Below, piece after piece: positions 7,136 through 15,350 of a stretch of DNA of 15,803 nt (its first letter is position 1; each line of letters begins with the position of its first letter). The stretch is from contig DASYMJ010000119.1 of the NCBI GenBank assembly GCA_036009105.1, positions 1 through 15,803 of the forward strand, written 5' to 3'. The notes below the pieces were generated by a model, which saw only the letters and a program-made list of their open reading frames with translations, did no database searches and was not told the origin of the DNA. This stretch comes from JAFAVZ01 sp036009105 (GTDB lineage: Bacteria > Acidobacteriota > Thermoanaerobaculia > Gp7-AA8). Both the position numbers and the translations under genes were made by a program.

Positions 7136-8394
7136 CGGCGGACGACCGCTCCATCCTTCATCACGAAGAAGACGCGCTCCATCGCCGTGATGTCCTGCAG
7201 CGGATTGCCCGGCACCGCGACCAGATCGGCCAGCTTGCCCTGCGCGACGACGCCGAGGTCGGGCTGGTCGAGGAGCTGGGCGGCGGTGCGGGTGGCGGCC
7301 TCGATCGACTGCATCGGCGTCATGCCGAAGCGGGTCATATACGAGAACTCCTTCGCCTCGTTCAGCGCGTCCCAGGGGAAGCCGCCGACGTCCGTGCCGA
7401 ACGCGATCTTCACCCCCTTCTTCACCGCGCGGTTGAACGAGTCGCGATGGAACTCCGGGATCTTCGCCCAGATGGCCCGCCCCTCCGCCGCCCGCCCCGG
7501 GGCGACGAACTCGGTCACGGTGAGCGTGGGGCAGAGGTAGACCCCGTTCTTCACCATCATGTCCAGCAGGTCGTCCGGAATGGCGATGCCGTGCTCGATC
7601 GTGTCGATGCCGGCCAGCAGCGCGTTCTCGATGCCCGGCCGCGCCATCGCGTGCGCCGCGACCTTGTGCCGCAGCCGGTGCGCCTCGTCCACGATCGCCT
7701 TCATCTCCTCCCGCGTGAACGTCGGGATGCTGGAGAGCGTGCCGTCCGCCTGCACGAAGTAGGAGCGGTCGGCGTAGACCTTGATCCAGTCCGCGCCGTT
7801 CCCGATCTGCTCCCGCACCGCCTTGCGCGCCTCCTCCACGCCGTCTACGATCTGCACCCCGCGCGGATAGCTGATGTCCGGCGCATAGCCGCTCGGCCCA
7901 TAGCCGCCGGTCACCGAAAGGGCGCGCGTGGAGACGAAGAGGCGCGGGCCGGCGATGATGCCGTTCTCGATGGCACGCTTGACGTCGACGTCCGTGTACA
8001 TCGCCCCTTCCGTCTCCAGGTCGCGCATCGTGGTGAAGCCGTGCTCGAGGCCGATCTTCGCCGCGCGGCTCGCGCGCAAGGCGCGATACGCCATCGACTC
8101 CTTGAAGATCTGCTCGTCGTAATCCTCGGTCGTGACGTCGCCCTGCAGCAGCAGGTGGACGTGCGCATCGATCAGGCCCGGCATCAGCGTGGCGTCGCCG
8201 AGGTCGATCACTTGGGCGTCCTCGGGGGCCAGGCCGCCCACCGATTGGATGCGGTTGCCGCGGACGACCACCAGGGCGGGCGTGATCGGCGCGCCGCCGC
8301 GGCCATCGATCAGGCGCGCGGCTTTGATCACGATCGGCTTCGGTTGGGCGATGGCGGACGCGGCAAGGAGGAGGGCCGGCAGGAAGCGTTTCAT
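7132..8394 (-). CDS. Secreted amidohydrolase, imidazolonepropionase/prolidase-like
   Basis: The 420-residue enzyme has a signal peptide (MKRFLPALLLAASAIA) and then a complete amidohydrolase TIM-barrel. Metal ligands visible: HVH (His78, His80), a likely carboxylated Lys205 in WIKVYADR, His248 (AAHA), His268 (DTIEHG) and Asp335 (GTDVGG). The C-terminal GKLADLVAVPGNPLQDI is the usual closing beta motif. Relatives hydrolyse Xaa-Pro dipeptides, organophosphate-like or other cyclic amide and ester bonds; the substrate cannot be predicted. The export signal means it should act outside the cytoplasm. A TAGAAT box lies 8 nt before the ATG and there is no ribosome-binding site, so a leaderless message is plausible. 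It is followed directly by the YdeI-like gene with a 4-nt overlap. Confidence 0.9.
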   Translation of the reverse strand: MKRFLPALLLAASAIAQPKPIVIKAARLIDGRGGAPITPALVVVRGNRIQSVGGLAPEDAQVIDLGDATLMPGLIDAHVHLLLQGDVTTEDYDEQIFKESMAYRALRASRAAKIGLEHGFTTMRDLETEGAMYTDVDVKRAIENGIIAGPRLFVSTRALSVTGGYGPSGYAPDISYPRGVQIVDGVEEARKAVREQIGNGADWIKVYADRSYFVQADGTLSSIPTFTREEMKAIVDEAHRLRHKVAAHAMARPGIENALLAGIDTIEHGIAIPDDLLDMMVKNGVYLCPTLTVTEFVAPGRAAEGRAIWAKIPEFHRDSFNRAVKKGVKIAFGTDVGGFPWDALNEAKEFSYMTRFGMTPMQSIEAATRTAAQLLDQPDLGVVAQGKLADLVAVPGNPLQDITAMERVFFVMKDGAVVRR

Positions 8395-8402
8395 GGCCGC
8401 CG

Positions 8403-8408
8403 ATTCTA
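8403..8408 (-). promoter_or_regulatory. Candidate -10 box of a leaderless amidohydrolase transcript
   Basis: On the minus strand this reads TAGAAT, 8 nt before the ATG at 8394. That spacing would put transcription initiation at or next to the start codon. No Shine-Dalgarno sequence and no clear -35 are visible. The same hexamer occurs 6 nt before the ATG at 11663. Confidence 0.4.
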
Positions 8409-8410
8409 GT

Positions 8411-8416
8411 TACAAT
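8411..8416 (+). promoter_or_regulatory. Candidate -10 box for the PilZ-like gene
   Basis: TACAAT lies 23 nt before the ATG at 8440, with GGAG at 8429-8432 as the ribosome-binding site (7 nt spacing). It is only a few bases from the opposing TAGAAT box, so the 45-nt gap (8395-8439) would hold two back-to-back promoters. No convincing -35 is seen. Confidence 0.35.
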
Positions 8417-8439
8417 CGCGTTACACGCGGAGCCAGACC

Positions 8440-9075
8440 ATGCACATCGAGGAGCAGCGGACGACCGAGCGGTACATCGCCGTCGAGCCGATCGACGGCA
8501 GTTTCGGCGCGGCGAGCATCACCGTGCTCAACCTCGGCGGCACCGGCGCGCAGGTCGCGCACGCCCAGCCGCTCCGCCTCGGCACGAAGGGGCGCCTCCT
8601 CTTCCGCCGCGGCGGCGTGCAGGTCGCCGTCCAGGCGCTGCTCCTCTGGAGCCATCTCTCCCGGACCCCGAACTCGGAAGGCAAGTACCTCTATCAATCC
8701 GGCCTGCGCATCGACGACGCGGGCGACTTCCCCACCGCGCTCCGCTCGCTGCTGGACGACGGTGCGGTGCGCCGCGATCTCGACTCGCTGGAGCGCAAGC
8801 GCCGCCGGCTGCTGGAGAAGGAGCACGAACGCAATCAGCTGCCGAAAGTGATCCAGCCGGAGGTCTCGGCCGAGCAGGTGCTCCTCGTGCAGCACGCCCG
8901 CGAGCGGCTGCGCGCGAATCCGGAGGAGGCCACGCGCTGGTACAACCGCGCGAAGTTCGCCCCGGACGGCGTGCCCGAGCATATCCCGCATCGGGAGGAT
9001 GTGCTGGCGGTGTGGGAGTACCTGGAGCGCACCGTCGACCTGGGGACGATCATCAGAGTGTTCGAGAAGAGATGA
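8440..9075 (+). CDS. PilZ-like domain protein with charged C-terminal extension
   Basis: The 211-residue protein begins with elements of a PilZ cyclic-di-GMP-binding domain: an RxxxR-type pair (Arg7, Arg11 in EQRTTERY), then NLGGTGAQV (31-39) in place of the usual D/NxSxxG motif, and a closing YQSGLRID strand (85-92). The second motif lacks the canonical serine, so nucleotide binding is uncertain. Residues 105-160 are highly charged and probably helical or coiled-coil (LDSLERKRRRLLEKEHERNQ). The last 50 residues are unassigned. No signal peptide or membrane segment is present. Its 3' end overlaps the convergent murB gene by 23 nt. Confidence 0.65.
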   Translation: MHIEEQRTTERYIAVEPIDGSFGAASITVLNLGGTGAQVAHAQPLRLGTKGRLLFRRGGVQVAVQALLLWSHLSRTPNSEGKYLYQSGLRIDDAGDFPTALRSLLDDGAVRRDLDSLERKRRRLLEKEHERNQLPKVIQPEVSAEQVLLVQHARERLRANPEEATRWYNRAKFAPDGVPEHIPHREDVLAVWEYLERTVDLGTIIRVFEKR

Positions 9076-10120
9076 TGTTCGGCTCCGGGTGAATCTCCAC
9101 CCCGAACGCCTCGCGCACCTTCTCCTGAATCATCCCCACCAACTCCAGCACCTCGCGCGCCGTGCCGTTGCCGCGATTGACGATGGCCAGCGTGTGCTTG
9201 GAGCTCAGCCCGACGTTGCCGTGCGTGAAGCCCTTTCCGAAGCCGGCGTGCTCGATGAGCCACGCCGCGGAAAGCTTCACCTGCCCCGCGCCATCCGGAA
9301 AATGTGGCGCCTCCGGGGCGCCCCGCGCCGCCTCCATGACGCGCTTGGCGAACGCCTCGTACTCCGCCTCGCTCACCATCGGGTTCATGAAGAACGAGCC
9401 GTCGCTGCGCGTGTCGGGATCCTCCGGATCGAGCACCATCCCCTTCCGCTTGCGGATGGCGATCACCGCCTCGCGGACGTGCTGCAGGTCGCTGGCCGCG
9501 ATGCCGCGCTCATCGAGATAGCGCTGCAGCTCCGGATAGCGAATCGTCGCGCTGCCGCCGGCCTTCAGCCTGTAGGTCACCGAGAGCACGACCCAGCGCT
9601 CCTTCTCGTAGTTCTTGAAGAGGCTGGAGCGGTAGCCGAAGCGACAGTCCCAGTTCGTGAAGTCGCGCACGCGGCTCGTCGTCCGGTCGAGCGCCTCGAC
9701 GCGGATGATCGTCTCGCTCACGTCCTGCCCATACGCGCCGACGTTCTGGATCGGCGTCGCCCCGGTCGAGCCGGGAATGCCGGAGAGACACTCGATGCCC
9801 GCCCACCCGTTCGCCACCGCCATCGCCACGAACGCATCCCACGGCTCGCCCGCCGCCACGCGCACCGTCGCGTACTCGTCCTCGCTCTCCACCGTGATGC
9901 CGCGCAGATCGATGTGCAGCACGAGGCCGTCGAAGCCGTCGTCGTCGATCAGCATGTTGCTGCCGCCGGCGAGGATCAGCACCCGCTCGCCCTGCTCTTG
10001 CGCCCACTGCAGCGCGTCGCGGATCTCATCCACCGATGCCGCGCGCACGTACAGCCGCGCCGGGCCGCCGATGCCGATCGTGGTCAGCGGTGCGAGGGGG
10101 ATGGAGTGCTGGAGTTCCAT
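9053..10120 (-). CDS. murB: UDP-N-acetylenolpyruvoylglucosamine reductase (type I)
   Basis: The 355-residue enzyme catalyses the NADPH-dependent second step of UDP-MurNAc synthesis for peptidoglycan, in the cytoplasm. The FAD-binding half shows TTIGIGGPA (13-21), AGGSNMLI (51-58) and GIPGSTGATPIQNVGAYGQ (114-132). The type I loop is present (CRFGYRSSLFK, 159-169). Catalytic residues: Ser242 in GSFFMNP and Glu346 in HPEPN. The position after SFF is Met instead of the Lys seen in E. coli. The chosen start (MELQHSIPLAPL) matches the family; an in-frame start 7 codons earlier adds only MRMMPPR. Length is close to E. coli MurB. It stands alone here, away from other cell-wall genes. Confidence 0.96.
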   Translation of the reverse strand: MELQHSIPLAPLTTIGIGGPARLYVRAASVDEIRDALQWAQEQGERVLILAGGSNMLIDDDGFDGLVLHIDLRGITVESEDEYATVRVAAGEPWDAFVAMAVANGWAGIECLSGIPGSTGATPIQNVGAYGQDVSETIIRVEALDRTTSRVRDFTNWDCRFGYRSSLFKNYEKERWVVLSVTYRLKAGGSATIRYPELQRYLDERGIAASDLQHVREAVIAIRKRKGMVLDPEDPDTRSDGSFFMNPMVSEAEYEAFAKRVMEAARGAPEAPHFPDGAGQVKLSAAWLIEHAGFGKGFTHGNVGLSSKHTLAIVNRGNGTAREVLELVGMIQEKVREAFGVEIHPEPNIISSRTL

Positions 10121-10145
10121 GCGCGGCGGCATCATACGCATACCT

Positions 10146-10180
10146 TGTCATCCTGAGCCGCGCGGACGGCGAATGGATCC
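10146..10180. repeat. Degenerate copy of a GTCATCCTGAGC-type intergenic palindrome
   Basis: The sequence TGTCATCCTGAGCCGCGCGG is followed by a GGCGAATGGATC half, resembling the widespread palindromic intergenic repeat that begins TGTCATCCTGAGCG and ends CGAAGGATC. It sits in the gap between murB and the peptide transporter (10121-10286), the only sizeable divergent intergenic space here apart from the IS region. I recall the repeat from other genomes; no search was possible. The rest of that gap shows nothing clear. Confidence 0.55.
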
Positions 10181-10286
10181 GTACCTGCAAAATTCTTGTT
10201 GCCGCGGGGACCAACGCCGGAAGCGGGGGGCCAACGCCGCGCCCGCTCTGGATTTCGCCCACCGATTGAACGATCATCGCCGGACC

Positions 10287-11639
<1,353 letters not shown>

Positions 11640-11650
11640 GCGGCCTGCGA

Positions 11651-11656
11651 TAGAAT
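11651..11656 (+). promoter_or_regulatory. Candidate -10 box of a leaderless small gene
   Basis: TAGAAT ends 6 nt before the ATG at 11663, with no Shine-Dalgarno sequence between. The arrangement matches the minus-strand box at 8403-8408. No -35 is evident. Confidence 0.4.
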
Positions 11657-11662
11657 CGCGGG

Positions 11663-11881
11663 ATGCGCCGCGCCGGCACGATCGCATTGCTGTTCCTGCT
11701 CGCGGCGTTCGTCTGCCTCGCCGTCGACGGTGACGTCGAAGAGCTCGGCCCGGCCACGGTCTCTTCCCGCCCCCTCCTTACCCCGCCGCCGCCCACCCAC
11801 AACACCTGCGCCGTCGCGCCGGTCGATGGGGTGCGCACGCGCGACGCGCTCGGCGTCTTCCACCCTCCCCGCCGCAGCTGA
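11663..11881 (+). CDS. Small predicted secreted protein, unknown function
   Basis: The 72-residue product is not recognised. It has a clear export-type start (two Arg, then IALLFLLAAFVCLAV), giving a mature part of about 50 residues that is Pro-rich (LLTPPPPTHNTC) with one Cys and ends in DGVRTRDALGVFHPPRRS. The hydrophobic signal and the TAGAAT box just before the ATG favour a real gene. Against it, the sequence is short and in a high-GC region where open frames are common. It lies 23 nt after the transporter stop and 59 nt before the next gene, on the same strand. Confidence 0.45.
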   Translation: MRRAGTIALLFLLAAFVCLAVDGDVEELGPATVSSRPLLTPPPPTHNTCAVAPVDGVRTRDALGVFHPPRRS

Positions 11882-11891
11882 TCCCGCCCGC

Positions 11892-11936
11892 ACTCCGCGC
11901 GTCCCGCGCGCGGACCGATCAGTTGCCGCCCGGAGT
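11892..11936 (+). promoter_or_regulatory. Possible RNA hairpin covering the ribosome-binding site of the 11941 gene
   Basis: A 7-bp G/C stem (11895-11901 with 11907-11913) lies inside a wider pairing of ACTCCG (11892-11897) with CGGAGT (11931-11936). The second strand contains the GGAG ribosome-binding site of the gene that starts at 11941. The two pairings share three bases and so would be alternatives. It could control translation or be a weak terminator; the evidence is only the complementarity. Confidence 0.3.
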
Positions 11937-11940
11937 CCCC

Positions 11941-12939
11941 ATGAAGATCACCGATATCTACGCGAATACTTTTCCCGCACTGCGCATCGACACCCCCGCC
12001 GCGGCCGACATCGACCGCCCGCGTCTCATCCGCCGCATCAAGTCGCCGGCCTACCGCCACGGCTTCCGCGAGGCGAACATCATCCCGTATCAGCACGCGC
12101 CTTTCGACCTGCGCTGGGTGCACGTCGACCCGTCGTCCTATCCCGCGCAGTCCGAGCGCCGCTCGTATCTGGAGCAGGTTGCCGCCGGCACGGAGTGGAT
12201 CGGCCTGCCAGCCAGCGGCGCGCCGTTCTTCGCCCGGATCGCAGCCGCCGGCGACGCGCGAATGATCGCTACGCGGGCGAACCTGACGCGCGAGGCGCGC
12301 CACTATCTCCTCCGCCTCGGTCTGAACGAGGAGGATCTCTTCCACCACGTGGTCGCCTGGCTCGCCGCCACGCGCGACGCCTCGCGCATCCCCCTTCCCG
12401 AAGACCGCGCGAAGTTGCGGATGTCGGCCAGCCTCGGCCAGCGCGTCTCGCGCCTCTTCAACCCGGACGAGTCGCTCATGACCCGCCCCCAGGAGCCGGA
12501 GCTGCGCTCGATCGCCGCGCCGACTCGGGTGGGAAAGGAAGCGCGCATGCTCCGCGGCTCGGTGCTGCGGGTGGAGGAGCCGCGCGTCACGGTCCGCCCC
12601 TTCGCCGCCGACGAGCTGCCCGCGCTCACCGACTTCGGCGACCAGACGTGCGATATCCACCTGAACGAGAAGGCCTATTGGAAGAATGTGCCGCTCCCGG
12701 TCTGGGAACACGGCGCGCTGCGGGACTGGCTCCACGCCCGGCGGGCCTCAGCGCTGGAGCGCCCGCTCAATCGCGACGAGGCCGCGCACTTTTCAACGTC
12801 GGCCCGCCGCATCGCTTCGCTCCTGCTGCTCGCCCCCGCTCTCGCCCACAACGCGGAGCTGCTCGCCGTGTCGCCGGACCGTCCCCCGCTCTCCCGCCCA
12901 CCCCTGGTCAGAACACGCGAAAGTCCATTCGCTTCGTGA
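11941..12939 (+). CDS. Orphan domain resembling the C-terminal specificity region of type ISP restriction-modification enzymes
   Basis: The 332-residue protein resembles the C-terminal target-recognition part of single-chain type ISP (LlaBIII-like) and related N6-adenine methylase enzymes. Matching blocks: YQHAPFDLRWVHVDP (50-64), LFHHVVAWLAATRD (133-146), LRMSASLGQRVSRLF (159-173), CDIHLNEKAYWKNVPLPVWEHG (237-258) and HFSTSARRIASLLLL (283-297). The nuclease, helicase and methylase domains that normally precede it are absent: no NPPY or FxGxG motif occurs, and the space upstream is filled by other genes. The start at 11941 has GGAG 5 nt upstream; a TTG 18 nt earlier is less likely. It is intact over its length and so may be a domesticated DNA-binding module or a fragment left by deletion. 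The tail overlaps the next gene by 32 nt. Confidence 0.6.
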   Translation: MKITDIYANTFPALRIDTPAAADIDRPRLIRRIKSPAYRHGFREANIIPYQHAPFDLRWVHVDPSSYPAQSERRSYLEQVAAGTEWIGLPASGAPFFARIAAAGDARMIATRANLTREARHYLLRLGLNEEDLFHHVVAWLAATRDASRIPLPEDRAKLRMSASLGQRVSRLFNPDESLMTRPQEPELRSIAAPTRVGKEARMLRGSVLRVEEPRVTVRPFAADELPALTDFGDQTCDIHLNEKAYWKNVPLPVWEHGALRDWLHARRASALERPLNRDEAAHFSTSARRIASLLLLAPALAHNAELLAVSPDRPPLSRPPLVRTRESPFAS

Positions 12940-13426
12940 CGGCGTCAGCCACGACGGCCATCCGGCTCACGCCGGAGTTGCAGTACGCCCAGTCGTGGCT
13001 GATACCGCTGACCATCAGGGAGTCATCGGGACAAAGCTCCGACAACGCCTCCCCCAACGTCTGCACGTCGGTGCGGTCATCGGACAGCAATACGAACGTG
13101 GATTCAAACGGCAACGGCACCACCGCCCCCAACCTGTCGAGCGCGCCATGCAGTTCCTCATAGCTCGCCCCCGGCGTCAGACTGTGCCTCACCAGCAGGA
13201 AGTCCCGCCTCGTGGTGAACTGGGTGCACGCGACGAGCAGCCGCGCGTCATCCCCAATGTTGGCTCTGAGGTACCTGATCAACAGCGCCGCATGCCGCCC
13301 CTCCGGCAACCACACATGCCAGCTCTGATCAAAATTCGGTTCCGCCCCCAGCCGCCTCATCGCCTGCGACACCCCCACCGTGAGGTCCCCCTCAAAGCAG
13401 ATCTGGAACAGCCTGATCTCCCCCAT
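12908..13426 (-). CDS. Unnamed protein with two tandem Cas2/SinR-like domains
   Basis: The 172-residue protein is not assigned to a named family, but it is an internal duplication of a ferredoxin-like fold. Copy 1 (3-69) has IRLFQICF, a helix QAMRRLG, SWHVWLPEG and IGDDARLLVACT. Copy 2 (76-143) has FLLVRHSL, SYEELHGALDRLG, STFVLLSDD and CPDDSLMVSGI. The order (strand, helix ending LG, S-T/W-x-V-L strand, helix, xDDxLxV strand, then WA) is that of Cas2-like and SinR-like small proteins. A Cas2 nuclease role is not implied, as no CRISPR array is present. The ATG at 13426 has GGGAGGG 4 nt upstream; a GTG one codon earlier is too close to it. It borders the IS graveyard. Function is unknown. Confidence 0.65.
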   Translation of the reverse strand: MGEIRLFQICFEGDLTVGVSQAMRRLGAEPNFDQSWHVWLPEGRHAALLIRYLRANIGDDARLLVACTQFTTRRDFLLVRHSLTPGASYEELHGALDRLGAVVPLPFESTFVLLSDDRTDVQTLGEALSELCPDDSLMVSGISHDWAYCNSGVSRMAVVADAVTKRMDFRVF

Positions 13427-13429
13427 CAC

Positions 13430-13623
13430 ACCCTCCCATCACCTGTTCCGCCAGGTTGTGCGGCTTGGGGAGGAGTGTAGCAGATGGGGAGGGGGGAGTC
13501 TCCCCTGCCGCCCTTCGTGTGTCGTAAGCAAGTGAAGCGTCCGCTCAAAATTAGCAGATGAGTTGTCCGGTCAGAACGGACAGGATGAGAAATGAGATCA
13601 GATGTACTCTGGGAGGAGAGTGC
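13430..13623. other. Gene-free spacer before the mobile-element remnants
   Basis: No credible gene is seen. The stretch holds the ribosome-binding site of the minus-strand gene (13431-13437), a small hairpin GGGGAG-T-CTCCCC (about 13493-13505), and from about 13535 sequence in the style of an IS leader (CTCAAAATTAGCAGATG, then TTGTCCGGTCAGAACGGACA with inverted GTCCG/CGGAC) running into the GGGAGGAGAG ribosome-binding site of the ISNCY remnant. Confidence 0.5.
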
Positions 13624-13784
13624 ATGGTCTGTATCCCGCCCCGGTCGACGGAGCGGCCAATGAGGTTCCAGGACGTGATTCTCAAACCGATCAGTAAGCA
13701 GATCACGTCGATGGAAGCGGCGAGATCCTGGGGATGAACGATCACAAGATGCGGCGCTACCGGAAACGCGCGAGGAGTCCTTGA
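13624..13784 (+). pseudogene. ISNCY-type (IS1202-like) transposase, N-terminal remnant with frameshift
   Basis: After a good ribosome-binding site (GGGAGGAGAG) the frame reads MVCIPPRSTERPMRFQDVIL and then KPISKQITSMEAARSWG, stopping at 13735-13737. The MRFQDVILK...ITxxxAA block is the first helix-turn-helix of ISNCY/IS481-like integrase-core transposases. Shifting frame at about 13717-13721 (one base lost) restores AEILGMNDHKMRRYRKR, the expected second half of that domain, which ends at TGA 13782-13784. The catalytic DDE core is absent. A dead 5' fragment; the exact IS family is moderate. Confidence 0.7.
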
Positions 13785-13857
13785 CGTCATCGCCGTTTGA
13801 GTAAGCCCCCCACAGGCGATCCGGTGTGCAGGGCGGCGGGCTTGGATCGCCTTCGCC

Positions 13858-14720
13858 ATGTCGAGACGCCAGCGGCGCCGATCCGAGCGGGAAACAACCG
13901 GGCGAAAGGAATGGACCGACGATCGTGAGCGGCTGACCAAAGCCGGAGTGCCGGAAGCAGCTCAGACGTATCGAACCAAGCAGGAACTGGCGCTGGATCT
14001 GATCGAACGAGCGCTTCAGAACGGAGTGCAGTTCTCCTGGGTCGGCTTCGATGGCTTCTACGGCGACAACGGGCAACTGCTGCGGATGCTGGACGGAACC
14101 GGCCTGACGTTCCTGGGCGACGTGCATTGCGATCAGTACATTGGACCGCGGATCCAACCATCGACAGCAGCGCGAAACGAATGCGAGCTGACGCATGGGC
14201 CGCCTCCCAGACCGCCGGTGCGTGGCAGCGGGTCGAGGTGCGGCACGGGACGAAAGGTCCGATGGAAGTCGAGGTGCTGCATGCGCGGGTGTGGCTCTAT
14301 CAGCGCGACGACGACCGGGCGTACCAGTGGCACCTGATCGTGACGCGGCAGCCGAACCGGCTCAAATAGAGCCTGTCGAACGCTGCTCCGGACGCGCCCG
14401 TCGAACGGCTCGCCTACATGCAGGGGCAACGCTACTTCGTAGAACGTGCTCTCGAAGACGCGAAACAGCAGGGTGGTTTCGGGGAATACCAGGTCCGTGG
14501 CTGGCGTGGCTGGCATCACCACGCCGCCCTGGTCATGATGGCCATGCTCTTCCTGACGCGCGAGCGCCTTGAGATCGGCGAACCCGTGCTCACAGCTGCC
14601 GACGTGCAGATGATGCTCGTGCACTACTTCCCACGTCACGATCGCACGCACCAGGATCTGGTCGATCTCCTCCGACGACGCTTCAAACGTCGAGGAGAAG
14701 TTTTCCTAATGACCTACCGA
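13858..14720 (+). pseudogene. IS701-like transposase remnant with frameshift and amber stop
   Basis: The first frame (recognisable from 13909) gives KEWTDDRERLTKAGVPE, TYRTKQELALDLIERAL and SWVGFDGFYGDN, then LTFLGDVHCDQ. Between about 14130 and 14190 the match moves to another frame (VEVLHARVWLYQRDDDRAYQWHLIV). A TAG at 14367-14369 interrupts LK*SLSNAAPDAPVERLAYMQ, where relatives have Tyr. It then continues as RYFVERALEDAKQQGGFGEY and QVRGWRGWHHHAALVMMAML. The N-terminal part with the first catalytic Asp is missing. The 3' limit is uncertain: TGTGACAGAGCAGAATTAAG (14724-14743) may be an old IS end. Confidence 0.82.
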
Positions 14721-15350
14721 CAATGTGACAGAGCAGAATTAAGGCGGATTCGCGGCGGCTTGGGATCGATGATTGCGTTTAGGCGTCGGCTGATGGTGGT
14801 GACGATGTGATAGCGGCTCATTTTTCGCTTCACGCCTCGTGGATAGTGTCGGCCGGGTCGCCAGCGAACTCGCTCTTCCAAGGTTTCGGACCGCATCAGG
14901 TCGTACATGTAACTACGCTGCCGAGGGGGGGAAAAGAAACAAACCAAGGCAGCTTTCGATGGACAACTCGAAGCGTGTGTACGAACGAGATGTCGTCGGC
15001 GGCGATGTCTTCCGAAAGCGCGGCGTCATGCATGACGGAACGGACTCCGTAGTGCGCCAGAAGGAGCCCGAAGACATCCTGTCGAACCAACTCTGGTAGC
15101 TTGCTGCGAAGGACGACTTTGCTGCCGCGCAGGTGCGTCTTGAGTTCGTCGATCGCAGTCTCGATCGTCCAGCGCTCCGAGTGAAGTTCGGCCAGTTCGA
15201 GCGCTGGTGCCTGAGCCGGATCGAGGATGTTGGTCACCAAGCGGTAGTTCTCTCGAAACCCGTCGATTCGGTAGTCCACCAAGCGCACCAGGATCCCATC
15301 GCGATCAGCGCGGCGATGCTTCGGTGAGGGATACATCTTGGCCAGATACT
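14714..15350 (-). pseudogene. IS4-family transposase, C-terminal remnant with a homopolymer frameshift
   Basis: Reading down from 15348 the frame gives YLAKMYPSPKHRRADRDGIL, ENYRLVTNILDPAQAPALEL, SERWTIETAIDELKTHLRGS and KVVLRSKLPELVRQDVFGLL. This is the C-terminal half of an IS4 DDE transposase. The R-x3-E-x6-K part of the signature is intact, but the preceding Tyr is His (HSER). At a run of seven G (C on the coding strand, 14925-14931) the frame changes to PPRQRSYMYDLMRSETLEER and PRGVKRKMSRY, the family's closing part, ending at 14714. A TAG lies just before YLAK, and everything upstream (including the first two catalytic Asp) is lost at the junction with the DUF4160 fragment. Confidence 0.85.

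Noticed and set aside
9657..10286. In-frame extension of the peptide transporter upstream of 10287
   Set aside because: It runs antisense through murB and lacks any similarity; the transporter's conserved N-terminus begins after the 10287 start.
12908..13426. Reading the Cas2/SinR-like gene as part of a CRISPR-Cas system
   Set aside because: No repeat-spacer array, cas1 or effector gene is present anywhere in the window.
13426..14196. Minus-strand open frame of about 256 codons across the ISNCY and IS701 remnants
   Set aside because: Its sense sequence is explained by transposase remnants on the plus strand; no domain is visible in it.
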